Source of the DNA: Xanthostigma xanthostigma | Taxonomy: Eukaryota > Arthropoda > Insecta > Raphidioptera > Raphidiidae | Reading direction: 5' to 3' | NCBI GenBank assembly: GCA_963575645.1 | Contig: OY754466.1 | Span: 36,736,001-36,800,000 of the forward strand | DNA length: 64,000 nucleotides | Shown: positions 11,289-22,551 of the stretch, in pieces | Layout: each line of letters starts with the position of its first letter | How positions within the stretch are numbered: the stretch's first letter is position 1 | Notes under the pieces: model-generated | What the model saw: only the letters and a program-made list of their open reading frames with translations | Databases searched by the model: none | Told to the model about the DNA's origin: nothing | Made by a program: the position numbers and the translations under genes

Positions 11289-12055
11289 GACATATTATTC
11301 TTTTTCTCATAATTTTATTTATTTATTATTAATATTTTTATTTTTTTAACTTTTCGAAATATCGCCTGATGATAGGTACTCTTGTTAAAACGAAAAAACA
11401 GTTCGTTATTTTGTAAATATTTCGTTTCATTAAAAATGTTCTTAACACGTATTATTTCTGCCTTGGAAGATACTCATCTTATTAATGGCTTTTTCTTCGA
11501 ACGCTAAATGATAAATTCATTATTTTAATGACTGCAATTTACGTAAAATATTACTCCGGAAATTGTTGGAACATGTGAAAGGAAATGAAAAATACTTTGA
11601 TGTATTAATACGTACAGGGATTTCTACTCTCTAATATGAAACCAATATAACTATAAACCCATGTATTATATAACCGATCAATTTTTCAAAATTTATAAAT
11701 ATTTCGCTGTAAAAGTGATATCTATCCAATTTATCTATGAGTTTTTTGGTATCCATTAGGTAATGAAAACAGAAAATAATGCGGACTATCATAATTTAAA
11801 AACAAAAGCAGCCACTAGAGAATTTATATTCCGATATTCATTTGGTTATTTAGATGCAGGATAATTCAGAAAAGTTGAATAATATACTTCTAAGTATTAT
11901 AGTATTCAGTCTATAGATGAACTGATTGTACCTATTTGTTGCTTTACAGTATATAACTTATATTATTAGTATTATTAAAAAAAAGTTCTGGAACCGCGTT
12001 TTAGTCTATCCAAGTATTTTGAGTTAATAGTGCCTTTTGCGTCATCTTTGAGTTC
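11289..12055. other. AT-rich spacer, nothing recognised
   Basis: No repeat partner in the window and no coding signal was noticed. Confidence 0.35.
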
Positions 12056-12402
12056 CAAAAAAACACGTTTATTCATATCTGTCTGTCCTAATGCGATAAA
12101 CTCAAAAACTACCACCGAACGAACTTTCATACGGTTTTTACTAATAGAAAGAGCGATAAACGAGGAAGGTTTCTAATTTGTAAATATTTTGTACAACTAG
12201 GACGCTGTTTTGTCCAAAAAACTGTTTTTGTACGCTTACATGGCTAACGCTAAATACATTGTTTTGGTGTATTTCTAAAAATTTGGATCTTAAGAGATAC
12301 ACCAAAACTGTGTACTTGATAGTTTTGCTGTTTAGATGGGAAGGTATATAAATATTTCCAGAACAGTTTTACCGCCGAGTGAACCGGGACGGGTCGCTAG
12401 TA
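12056..12402 (+). mobile_element. Helentron-like 3' part
   Basis: The segment contains 'ctgtctgtcctaatgcgata', 'acttgatagttttgctgttt' and ends 'gtgaaccgggacgggtcgct' plus 'agt', matching the terminal style of the elements at 10951 and 18342. The other end was not found nearby, so it is treated as a fragment. Confidence 0.5.
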
Positions 12403-12419
12403 AAAGTTGATAGAAATTT

Positions 12420-12690
12420 ATTTTATTTACGCTCAGTAAGCATTGAAAGTTCTTATTAAGGATATAAAGTGCTTATTACGCATTGAACATGCATTTAAAA
12501 TATTTATCAAGCATTCCTAATGTTTAAAAAGCTTGTTGAAAGCTTAAACAATTTTGCTTACGTGATTAATAAGTTGCAAGTCTTTGTACAAGTGCATTAA
12601 GCATCGAGTATCTGTTTTACAAAGTGCTTTAAGCATTATTAGTATCGAAAACTTTTTATGAGCAATAAGTTCTCAGCACTGCCCAGTTCC
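12420..12690. repeat. Degenerate repeats of 'aagcatt'
   Basis: The words aagcatt, gcattgaa, aagcatc and gcttaa recur about every 20-40 bp. They are too diverged to define a unit, and could be the remains of an old tandem array. Confidence 0.3.
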
Positions 12691-12738
12691 TATAGCTCTG
12701 CAACTATGTAAAGTCTGCAGACGAGAACATCGTTATTA

Positions 12739-13310
12739 ATTATAGTATTTTTTACGGGTATGTGGACAAATTTAACACGTTAAATGATTGTAAATTTGCA
12801 ACGTTTCGTATTATTATTAATACATCTTCAGGCAACTTTACAGCTTTAACGATATGTCAAATAAACAATATTGACTGAAACTCATTTATTGTATAAATAA
12901 TTTGTTATATTGTAATAACTTGAAGGAAATTATCGCATCAGTTTACTGACAAATTAATACTTGAATTCATAAATCATAAAATTCCAAAATGATATCCCTT
13001 TGTTTTATATTAACACTTTTTATATTAAGTAGTGTTAATATAAAACAAAGGGATATTTTTTTGGAATTTTATGATTTATGAATTCAAGTATTAATTTATC
13101 AGTAAACTGATGCGATAATTTCCTTCAAGTTATTACAATATAACAAATTATTTATAGAATAAATGAGTTTCAGTCAATATTGTTTATTTGACATATCGTT
13201 GAAGCTGTAAAGTTGCCTGAAGATGTATTAATAAAAATACGAAACGTTGCAAATTTACAATCATTTAACGTGTTAAATTTGTCCACATACCCGTAAAAAA
13301 TACTATAATT
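12739..13310. mobile_element. 572-bp palindrome with hammerhead-like motif
   Basis: The two arms (12739-13015 and 13033-13310) are near-perfect complements, from 'attatagtattttttacggg' at the outer edge to 'atatccctttgttttata' at the centre. Each arm carries CTGAAGA-t-GTATT-loop-AATAC-GAAACG (minus strand 12802-12831; plus strand 13217-13246). The five-base stem is kept in both arms although loop bases differ. The motif matches the CUGANGA / stem II / GAAA order of hammerhead ribozymes, with one extra base after GA. No target duplication was found. Confidence 0.7.
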
Positions 13311-13631
13311 TAATATTTATAGGACGTTAATAATGAATAATCATTATTAATTATTTGTACAAACTAGTCAGTGTCGAATTTTTACAGGCTTTGACACTTT
13401 TGCCGTGTCATTACAACAGGTGCTACAACAGGTGCTCAGCCTAGCTAAGTTCTAAATATAGAGGATGGAGGTAAGGAGGATAATCTTATATGAGAGATAA
13501 ATTGAAAAAGTGTCCATCAAAATGCAGTAAATAACAGTTCAAAAATCGTCCGGAATGGCGCTAGCGCTGCATCCGTGTATAAAATGAATTTAGCAGTTGT
13601 TTACCCTCCATGACAGTTATAAACGAATTGA

Positions 13632-13668
13632 AATCACTGAAATATAAATATATAATATTTCAGTGATT
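13632..13668. repeat. Hairpin, 14-bp stem
   Basis: AATCACTGAAATAT and its exact complement ATATTTCAGTGATT flank a nine-base AT loop. Confidence 0.6.
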
Positions 13669-14454
13669 GAAATGCGTTGGAAAATGAGTTGGAAAATTTA
13701 GTATTTGTATCTCTGGTATTTGTAATGATTAGAGTCGCTTATAACACTGCTGTGAGAATTTTTTAATCATTTTAGTTTTTAGTATTATAAAACGTTTTAA
13801 AATAATAAAACAATAATAAGAAAAATTTGTGTTGTGAAAAGTTGCCCAAGTGGGCGTAAAATGAAAAATATTGTCTGAAGACACAAGTAATTCAAGAATT
13901 ACAAGGCGCGAATTTTACATAATATACCCCAACGTTATGTTCGAAAATTGATGTATATTTTTAACGACACTTTGAGCTTAATAATATAATTTAATTAACT
14001 TAATCTAATAAAAAAATAACAGTTGAAAGTATTGAAACACAGAAAGGAAAAAATCATTTTAATAATTTATTAATAATTAATTTAGGTTCATAAATATAAA
14101 AGCGTTAGCTATAAACTCTATGATCGTTTATTAGTCACAATCAATAATATAATTGTGACCCTAAATTATAAAAATTATATTTTCTTTTTGGTACATTTCA
14201 ATAAAAACTTTCTTTTTATTAGTATTTTATTTTTCTTGTTTTTATAGTCTTTCAAAATTTTAACTATTATGACATAAAATTATAAAAATTATTTGATTAT
14301 TTTATTCAAGATGGTTGAGAAGGAAAAGGTATTCCGTCATCTTGGGGCATCCGCCATATTGGATATATACATTGTCACCAGACTTGCATGTGTGTGAAAT
14401 TTCAAAGCTTTAGTTAATTTAATCTAGTCGAACAAATTGCAGCAATTAGATTAT
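13669..14454. other. AT-rich spacer, nothing recognised
   Basis: No repeat partner or coding signal was identified. Confidence 0.35.
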
Positions 14455-14844
14455 GGGGCCTTTCCAACTAATAAATTATAATATTGACATTTGACATATA
14501 ATAACGAAGAAAATAAAATTTCCGTTAACGCGTATAGTAACGCGTATAGTTACCACTAAACATTATAAAATTTGCTGTTCGTGTTCATGGTTTTCTATAT
14601 GTTATCACGTTATGATGTTAAAAATAAACAAAGAATGCTTGTCAAATACCTAACTAACATCTACGGAACAAACTAACATTAGATTTTTTTTATTTTCAAA
14701 ATATTTCTGAAACTAAGTACAAATTTAGAAAAACACATTTTTTCATGACTATCTTGTAAAAATATACAGGCTAATAAACTGTTATGACATGTAAGTATAT
14801 CATAATTATAAAAAAAACAACATTGAAAGGTAGGTACTTCTTTC

Positions 14845-15125
14845 TCTGTTGCGCATGCGCCGATTTTCCCGGAAAATAAATTACAAAACTTTCTTGTAAA
14901 ACATATAGAATAATAATCCGTTATGAAAAGTTTACTATTATTATATAAAAAACATCATAGCATATAATATCTTTTGCGCATGCGCCGATTATCCCCAAAA
15001 AAAATTACAAAAATTTCTAGTAAAATATGCAGAATAATAAGCCGTTATAAAAACTATATTATTATTTTATAAAACAACATTATAAAAGATATACTCTTTT
15101 GCGCATGCGCCGATGTTCCCCAAAA
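14845..15125 (+). repeat. Tandem 125-bp units with GCGCATGCGC
   Basis: GCGCATGCGC occurs at 14851-14860, 14976-14985 and 15101-15110, exactly 125 bp apart each time. It is followed by 'cgat-ttccc' and an AT-rich stretch including 'aataataagccgttat'. Two units spaced 124 bp apart occur in the minus-strand copy at 39649 and 39773. Confidence 0.8.
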
Positions 15126-15404
15126 ACAATAGATCACTTTATATTTGCATATCAAACATCCTCCCAAAATTTGGTTACAATCCGATCATCCGTTGTGTCG
15201 GAATGGTAAGAAATGTCAAAAATGACGTTTGCAACTGTCAAAGTAGGTATTATGTTCTAAATTAGTTATTCAAATTGTTAACTCAGAAGGCGTTGCATTT
15301 CACCAATATTTATAATGGCATTCGTTTTTGAACAAATGCAAACTTTTTATTTTAGTACACCAAGGCAATTTTAAATGAAAGGCTTGCCTTTTTTTAATAT
15401 TTAT

Positions 15405-15448
15405 TTATAATTAAAAAGATATTTATTTAATTAAATATCTTTTTAATT
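15405..15448. repeat. Hairpin, 18-bp AT stem
   Basis: TAATTAAAAAGATATTTA and its complement flank a short 'tttaat' loop inside the family E copy. Confidence 0.6.
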
Positions 15449-15945
15449 AGTCGGGCACAACGGGTTTTTTTGTTTTCAATAATTTATTAATGTTTTAATT
15501 TTAATTTAAATAGTTTTTTTTTATTTCCACCGACTAGTTTTGGAGAAATCAATGAAAACATATCATCCATCTACCGTTTTACCATAAAGCCAATGTTAAA
15601 TATGCCTACTTTTGAAGTCATTTATTTATATAAATAATCGGGCAACCCCCCCTAAAATTTTCAGAATTGGTTTAGACTTAGTCCAACTTAAAAAAAATCA
15701 ATCCTTTCTATTTCAAATTACCTTGGTGCTCGTATTTTAAATTGTCACGTTAAACCGTGCAACAATTAAATTGAATTCATTTCTATATAATTATGTATAA
15801 AATGAATTTATTTCTATATAAATCGGGATAAAAAAACTGTTTGGGCAAATTCTGTTACACGAAATATATGTTAAATGTTCTCCTCTTTCGTTTAAGACTG
15901 GTTTCAAACCGATCTGATTTAAATTGAGCGAGAAATAAGCAAAAA

Positions 15946-16629
15946 ACTTTTTTTTTCATAATTTTCTCCCCTCTGGGACAAAAATTCCAAAATCGGGCGA
16001 CGTTAGGATTTAAGTTACCCGGAGACGAATCGAACAAAAAAAAGTTTTTTAAAATCGGTTAAGGCGTTTGGGCTGTACGCGGGATACAAAAAGCGTGACT
16101 CACAGATTCACAGATTCACAGACAAAGCGAGTACATATAGGCGCTTTAGCTTACACTTTTTTGTTAATATAAATTTACAGACACCAGCAAAATTAGAAAA
16201 TTGGAAAATGTCTTTAGGCATACAATTGAAACAACCGATTAAATTTGTCACTTTCATAAATCTATTTATTAAAAACAAATTGTATAACTTATCTGACGTT
16301 TGTTCATATCGGTGTGTAATCGTTTATATCTTACTAAATGCATAATAGCACGTTTAAAAATGACATTTAAATCAAAAATTAATTTTATATCTTATTGTTT
16401 TTTTATTTTTTATGCTTTACTTTCGAAAATTCTTCTTTCTTCGTTTACTTTTCTATCCTACTCTAATCATTCCATTCTATGCTCCCTACGCTTGATTTAA
16501 AATATTCTCCATAATTTAACTCTTTTGCGACAGTGGTGGTCCCCTAATTTAACGCTTTTTGGCGGACACTTTTTCGTACACGGAGATGGTTCTCCTTAAC
16601 CTCTACCCTCCAATGTTCTAATTATCCCT
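15946..16629. other. Spacer with a possible LINE-like tail
   Basis: At 16040-16165, 'aaaatcggttaaggcgtttg', then 'gcgtgactcacagattcaca' and 'gacaaagcgagtacatatag' resemble the tail of RTE-type elements. Nothing else was recognised. Confidence 0.35.
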
Positions 16630-16830
16630 GCGATTTTAATAAAAAGTTAGAGTTTAAAAAAACTAAAAAAAATACTCATTTCTAACAATATGGGCCAAAA
16701 ATGAAAAAAAAATAGTTTTTAAATACAAAGATTTTTTTCAAAAGCGGTAGTACTTCCTATCGCTGTTGAACAAAATCTTCATTTTATTTTTCAGTTTTTA
16801 ATATATAAAAGTATTTTTTGAGATTTTTTA
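16630..16830. repeat. Family U fragment (foldback)
   Basis: The segment with 'atacaaagatttttttc', 'ctgttgaacaaaatcttc' and 'agtattttttgag' resembles the foldback at 52013-52203, including the inverted 'caaag-ttttt / gaacaaaatctt' arms around a short GC-richer centre. Confidence 0.4.
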
Positions 16831-17499
16831 CACTCCAATTTCAATTATAGGTAACCCTAAAAACCAACACTCAAATGACAATGCTTATATAAATTATTTA
16901 TATATTTATAAATATTTATACAAATTATTGTATTTTTATGGGTGCAAAATTTCAAATTATTCAGACGTCTGCAGATGGGTGAAAATTAAATTGAAAGCTA
17001 CCATTACCTACAAGTGAAGTTAATAAAAGAGTGTTGCTAGTACTTACTAACTTACTTTTCTATAAACAGGCAGTGCATACACATTACAGCACTTTATCCA
17101 TTCGATTAGAAGTAATGTCGTAATTACAGAGAAAATTCACGCCGTTTTCCACTTACGAATAATATGCAAATAAAGCATTTCTTGTTTCACTTCAATAACC
17201 TAAGTTCATATTTTATATTTCTGTCTAAATGTCAAGTCTAGAAAACAAACTATTTTTAACAATTATTTTATTTGTAATTTCGTGGATTAAATAATAACAA
17301 ACTTATCTATTTGCTTGTGGGTACTACTGGTACCAGATTATTGAACAAGCGCTTAGTAAACGTTAGCGTATACACGGACAGACCTACAGTAGGTAATTAG
17401 ATTAGATTTTCTTTACGCTTTTTTCTTACGTTTTTTTTACAGCCCTCTCCATTCAAATCTATAACGTCCCATAAGGAACTTCGTTCCATTAATAATACT
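16831..17499. other. AT-rich spacer, nothing recognised
   Basis: It holds no recognisable unit except 'caagtgaagttaataaaaga' (17011-17030), which recurs at about 61495. Confidence 0.35.
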
Positions 17500-18030
17500 T
17501 ATAATAATAATAATAATAAAAACTCGGGTCGCAGTGCGAAACCCTGCCGACAATATAGTGTATTTGCTTTTATAAGCAGTGCGTGGCTCTATTGTATGAA
17601 CTTAACTGTGTTTTTGGACAAAATGGAAAAAATTACCCCTTAATACACCCCTTAAACAACATTTTTTTACTTAATTTCAATACCATATACCAATTTAACA
17701 TCTGTACCAAATTATATACACCCTTCAGTATGTAAATCCATATCAATAAACTTGCGTTTTCATAAAATTTATAAGTCCGGTACTGTCGGTCCGATTTTAT
17801 TAAAATTTTAGCAGCACATTTCAATAATTACTAAAGGGTTAAATTTCAAATTTGAAGTGATTCTGAGAATTTTTTCCGTATTTTTGGGCCCAAAAACATT
17901 TTTCAACCCCTAAAAACCCCCCTTAAAATGGCCCGATCAGGCCCATTTTAAATAGGCTTCTTGCGATGATGGATTCCAACATGTGGACCAAATTTCGTTT
18001 AAATCGATTAAGTCTGTCGAGAGTTATCGT
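17500..18030 (-). repeat. Family N copy ending in a LINE-like tail
   Basis: It matches 7262-7865 in reverse: 'cgaaaccctgccgacaatat', 'aaatttataagtccggtact' and 'agcagcacatttcaataatt'. A short (TAA)n run lies at 17500-17520. The part after 17890 ('ccaaatttcgtttaaatcga', 'ttatcgtggtcacacat') looks like the end of an RTE/CR1-like element and runs directly into the AT microsatellite. Confidence 0.5.
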
Positions 18031-18033
18031 GGT

Positions 18034-18037
<4 letters not shown>

Positions 18038-18125
<88 letters not shown>

Positions 18126-18131
18126 TATATA
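18038..18131. repeat. (AT)n microsatellite
   Basis: About 94 bp of almost pure AT dinucleotides with rare interruptions. It sits directly after a LINE-like tail, which is a common origin for such arrays. Confidence 0.9.
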
Positions 18132-18132
18132 A

Positions 18133-18262
18133 ACATTTCCAAAAATGGTGCCAAACTTCTTAGAAACTTATGAAACGTCGAGAAATTTTGGTCCGACCCC
18201 TAGGTCCCGCCATCCGACCGACGCCAATAGTGTAAGTGCCTTATGGCAAATACACTAATGAT
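18133..18262 (-). repeat. Family T copy, minus strand
   Basis: 'gaaacgtcgagaaattttgg', 'ccctaggtcccgccatccga' and 'ccgacgccaatagtgtaagt' are the reverse complement of the segment at 5998-6125. Confidence 0.6.
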
Positions 18263-18562
18263 TAACGCGAAAATATTATTTTATAATCACAAAACTTCTA
18301 CAATTAAGGAAAACAATTAGGCGAAGGAACAGAGTTCTTTTATCTATATCTATATTAATACATAAAGCTGAAGAGTTTGTTTGTTTGTTTGAACGCGCTA
18401 ATCTCAGAAACTACTGGTTCGAATTGAAATTTTTTTTTTTGTTGGATAGCCCATTTATCGAGGAAGGCTATAGGCTATATAATATTACGCTACGGCCAAT
18501 TGGAGCGGAACATAAATGAAAAATGTTGCATGATGTATCTCAAAATTAGTCCGTCCGACAAA

Positions 18563-18931
18563 TATTATCAGGTGAAATGCCTTAACTAAATATTGCAATA
18601 TTAGCGCTTCAGGAATACAAGCCCGGATAGTTCAGTCGGTAGAGTGTAAGACTCTTAATGCCAGAATCTAGGGTTCAAGCCCCACGTCAGCGAATATATT
18701 GTTTTTCTTTTATTTTCTACATTGCTTTCTTCTAAGGTTTACATTTCAATTTTTTTAAATTTTATTACAACCAATTAAAATTAAATAAATCTAATTAATA
18801 GCTCATTTGAAAACTGTTACAACTATAAGCATCTATATAAAAATAATTTTCCTACAGTGTTTTCAATTAAATATATTTTATTATATTAAAAAAATTTATT
18901 ACTTAAAAAAAGTATAAATACTGCTTTTTAA
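18563..18931 (+). mobile_element. 369-bp insert with tRNA-Lys-like core
   Basis: The insert is bounded by a 7-bp duplication, cgacaaa (18556-18562 and 18932-18938). The uninterrupted site 'gtccgacaaaaacttttgaa' can be read on the minus strand in the sister element near 11070-11095. The tRNA-like part sits about 58 bp inside the left end, so this is not a canonical SINE with the tRNA at its 5' end. The rest is AT-rich. Confidence 0.65.
18621..18693 (+). pseudogene. tRNA-Lys(CTT)-like pseudogene
   Basis: GCCCGGATAG, 'ttcagtcggtagag', the anticodon region 'gactcttaat' (CTT) and the T-arm 'agggttcaagcccc' follow a eukaryotic tRNA-Lys. The 3' acceptor strand reads 'cgtcagcg' instead of the expected 'tccgggc', and the anticodon stem is broken, so charging is unlikely. 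Both internal promoter boxes look usable for RNA polymerase III. Confidence 0.7.
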
Positions 18932-19081
18932 CGACAAAAACTTTTGAACGGTAACGCCGATCATTATGAAGTTTGGACACAACATTCATCTCGGTAAACT
19001 AAGATGAATGTGCGTACTCATGTCCCTTCCTTCCCCATTCGTTCTTTTGCACCCGGGTGAAACCGGGCGGGACCGCTAGTT

Positions 19082-20470
19082 TAGATATAGAACTTAGAAA
19101 AAAAGATTTTTAACGTCCAAGGTAACTGATTAAAACTCTAATTTTTATATTTTTTGACAAACAATGTGTTTTAGAATATTTTTTTAAACTGATATTTTGT
19201 ACACAAAATGCTTATATTAACGAAAAAAACTAACTATGAATAATTGACACGCAACCGGACTTGTTAATAGAATGACATCTAAATGATAATGTAATAAAAT
19301 ATTCAAGGAATAAGATCATTTCAATGTGCTGGCTACGTAAGATTACTAATATAATTTTTTATGTAGTCAACGCTTATTCAATTCAAGTTATAAAGCTGGT
19401 GTCACAAAGGAGTGGCGATCCACTTCATAACATAATCGTATGGGCTATGTGCAAGAAGGCGGAGTTACAAATTTTTCGATGCGAGCGTTAATAATTTATA
19501 GCAGCTATCGTATTTGTGTGAATCATGTAGAATACGACCAATTATGATGAGATGACCTTTGCCAACAGTTCATCCCTTTTTTCTGTTCTTTCTCTTATTC
19601 ATATACGGATGAGTCGCGATTAAATTACAGGTCAAACTAGAAGCACGATTAATTATCGATTTTAAGTCGTCAAGTAATAATAATTACTGCAACATTCATA
19701 GAGGAAAGTCGGTGCCAAAAATTCAAATATTTTGTTTGAAGATGACAAGTGCAATATGTATTTGCGATGCCGGTATTTCCAATTGAAAAAGAACATTTTT
19801 ACTTGTCAGCAAAGGATGATTTAAACCCTCATATTTCAACTCCTCAAGCGACAGACATAAGTGGAGAAAATGTTTGAAAATTGTACTTTCAGCGGTTGGT
19901 AAAGACAGATGCTTATAAGAACTGATACAGTGGCTTTCTCTTTATACAATGCTGACTTCTGTGAAATCACGTATTTTCAAAATTTAGACATGATTGAATG
20001 TAAAGACTGACCTTAAAATATGCTCCCTTTTTTATAACACTTTATCGACCACCTTTAGAAACGTTTAAATTCTCCTTTTAAAAAAAAAAGTTAAAAAGAA
20101 ATATCTACAAATTTAATTTAGGAGTAGTTATATATTAAAAGATTTATATGCACAAAATTTTGAGAATCTAGTCGCTAAAATTATCTCTTCTTATTTTTTT
20201 ATGTAATATTTTGTCTCTACTACATTTTACGTTCATTATATTTTATCAAAAGGTTAAGTTGAAAAGCAGTTTTTTAAGTTGAACTTCGCCGTTTTAGTAA
20301 GTGTTTTTACTTATTACACACAGAAATTATTATTATTACTAATACTAGAGTGACCTGTGCAAATTATTCGCACTAAATAGGTATAATAATTATCACTTTA
20401 CAAAATTATTTTTTAAATATGATTGCAGGTATTCAATTCGTTTCTAATTTTGCACACTGCTTATAACGTT
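19082..20470. other. Spacer, nothing recognised
   Basis: About 1.4 kb with ordinary AT content, no repeat partner in the window and no coding signal seen. Confidence 0.35.
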
Positions 20471-20473
20471 CTT

Positions 20474-20775
20474 CTTTTTGTTGTATTACAATATGAAGCT
20501 CAAATGACAGATCGAAGAAATATTTTACTAAAATTGTCATAAATAGAGGCGCAAGTAGCAAAAGCGTTGAGCTAAGCCGTCAGACGGCATCATGCAGCAT
20601 TGCTGTGACGTTGTTCAGCGTTGCTCGCTGTTTCAAAATTAAAGCCGTCAGATGGCAGTATGCAGTATTGTGTCTGTTGTATTACAACATGAAGGTCAGA
20701 TGACAGATCGAAGTAATTACGTTGTTTCAAAATTAAAGCCGTCAGATGGCAGACGTTGTTCAGCATTGCTGTATT
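20474..20775 (+). repeat. Local duplication with 'aagccgtcag' repeats
   Basis: 'ttgtattacaatatgaagct' with 'atgacagatcgaag' near 20478 recurs near 20676. 'aaagccgtcaga-ggca' occurs near 20571, 20641 and 20737, with 'cagcattgctg' and 'cgttgttcagc' interspersed. This is a diverged tandem structure of roughly 100-200 bp units. Confidence 0.5.
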
Positions 20776-21973
20776 TTAATTAATTTACAAAAACAAAAGC
20801 AATAATACATTTTTTAGTTGTCGATGTCAGTAGAGCAAGCAATTATCTGTAAAATGATATATAATTTATGTGGAGGAATTGTGAGGTTTTTCTAAAAAGG
20901 GAGGCAAACATCTTAACCTTAGCGTATTAATACATATGATTTAAGCTTATTGTGACGAAATGTATTTAAGGCAATTTATAAGAGTAAAAACAAAGCTTGA
21001 AACACTGAAACAGCTCGATTTTAGGAACTTAAAAATCAGTAAATAATTTGGCAACCAAATTAGCTGTAATAAAAAAGCGTGGGTTGCTTTCTACTCAAAT
21101 TTTCAAAATGCCTTTACTTTAACAAATAGCTAATAATAAAAAAATAATGACTACGCTTTTTTTATTACCGCTAATTTTGTTGTAAAATTACTTTGCATTT
21201 TTAGTTCATAAAAACATATTGTTTTAGTTGTTTTGATCTCAAATATTTTGAACAGCAACAATATCCGTTCATTGCGACCCTGTCAGGGAATGATATTTTA
21301 TTAAACAATGGTTTCGGATAATGCGTTTGGCAGGAAACATACATACACAGCGACATATACAAAAGCGATAGAGATGTCGGTTAAGTACCTGTACGTAAAG
21401 GGAGAGAGAGAGTGGAGTAACGACACGGCTGGTGAGAGAAGGAGTGGAAAGTGGCGATAATAAAAATGCGGGTCGATAGTACATGCGCTGCTAGTGTCCA
21501 TTCACACTGTGTTGTAAGCAAAACTTTTTTTAAAATTAGGTATCAGGAAATTAAAAAAACATATTTATATGAAATATAATATTGAAGTTTTGCTGCTGTA
21601 TATTTTAATCGAAATCTTACATTATCATTTACAATATATCTTTATTTTTTATCTGTGCCGATGTGTTTAATATCAAACCTTTTGAGTATATTTTAAAAAC
21701 ATTTTAAGAGGGAAAGGTGTTTCAAAAATTAAAAAAACAAAACTATGTAACAAACAATTTTTTTTTACCTTTAAAAAAATATTGTTAAATCTTAAATAGA
21801 ATCGTAGTAATAAAACAAATATTACTTTATACTTTTACCCTTGGAGAACAATCAATAATTCCATTGGGAATACAAAAAGAATCTAAGTTAATATTCCGAA
21901 TCGTTTAATGTTCGACGTCAAAAACATTAAAAATAATTTAATAAAAAACCAGTAATTACACCTCTGATGCCCA
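20776..21973. other. Spacer, one GC-richer patch
   Basis: Most of it is AT-rich with no recognisable unit. Positions 21270-21500 are richer in G and A ('ggagagagagagtggagtaa') and carry two overlapping minus-strand frames of 66-71 residues without any motif. I cannot assign a function. Confidence 0.3.
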
Positions 21974-21975
21974 TA

Positions 21976-22549
21976 TTCACCGAACACTATTAAAGATAGA
22001 AGTTACTAATCTTGGAACAAATTTAATCGTTAGAATAAAATTTACTGTCAATTCACCGAACAAAATATCAAGTAGAATATCAAAGAATAAATAAAATATA
22101 CTGCACTATACTCCTTTCTCTTTTTGTTGAACATTTTGACGTTCACCCAAAAATCCGACCGATGGCGTTAGTGTAAGCGTCAAAAAAGTTTCACAAAACA
22201 ATAATGTTTTATCCTAATCCAATTGCACACAAAACTTCCACTAACTTTAATGTCTTACAGCTACACATACTTCATAAAAGGTTAATAAATAACACTTAAA
22301 TAAATTCACAAGAGCTACTATAGGTACAATATTGCACGTTTGTATGTTAGGTACTATGATCTATGTGGCGGCCATTATTATTTTATCAGGCAAATAAATA
22401 TTTATACCCTGGAAGTAAGACAGAATAGATTTACACCTGCTGCAGTAAACATAATTGTGGTTGGTAAAACGTAATATCGCTATTTATTCAGACGAATAGT
22501 TATCTGAAGAACAAATGAACCTAATAAATAACTACTTACTTTCTGTGAA
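21976..22549 (+). mobile_element. TA-flanked MITE, family M
   Basis: The left end is TTCACCGAAC and the right end on the other strand is TTCACAGAAA, each next to TA (21974-21975 and 22550-22551). TA duplication suggests the Tc1/mariner superfamily. Internal blocks 'atggcgttagtgtaagcgtc', 'cattattattttatcaggc' and 'acacctgctgcagtaaacat' match the copy at 53288-53833 on the opposite strand. No transposase frame is present. Confidence 0.65.
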
Positions 22550-22551
22550 TA

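Larger units (their letters stand above)
14455..15945 (+). mobile_element. Dispersed element family E, longest copy
   Basis: The order is a left block ('cattataaaatttgctgttc'), three 125-bp tandem units, then 'aaacatcctcccaaaatttg', 'aagaaatgtcaaaaatgac', and a right block ending 'gaccgatctgatttaaattg'-like sequence near 15940. Other copies are 39166-39900 (minus strand), 41935-42560 (minus) and 55383-56360 (plus). The 55 kb copy preserves the left block as 'ggcgacgggactatttcaac' and 'tgttgacatttgatatagta'. There is no coding capacity and the superfamily is unknown. Confidence 0.55.
18342..19081 (+). mobile_element. Helentron-like element split by a tRNA-bearing insert
   Basis: Left end: 'tatctatatctatattaata' followed by 'gtttgaacgcgctaatctca'. 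Right end: 'gcacccgggtgaaaccgggc' plus 'gggaccgctagt'. The same ends enclose only 338 bp at 10951-11288 on the other strand. The extra 369 bp here (18563-18931) are flanked by 'cgacaaa' on both sides, which is single in the short copy. The class follows from terminal style; no Rep/helicase coding sequence is present. Confidence 0.6.

Noticed and set aside
11365-11405. CTGATGA followed by CGAAAA near 11369, as a possible hammerhead core
   Set aside because: The intervening bases do not form a stem next to GAAA, so it lacks the structure shown by the other motifs.
18621-18693. Functional tRNA-Lys gene
   Set aside because: The acceptor stem cannot form and the anticodon stem is mispaired.
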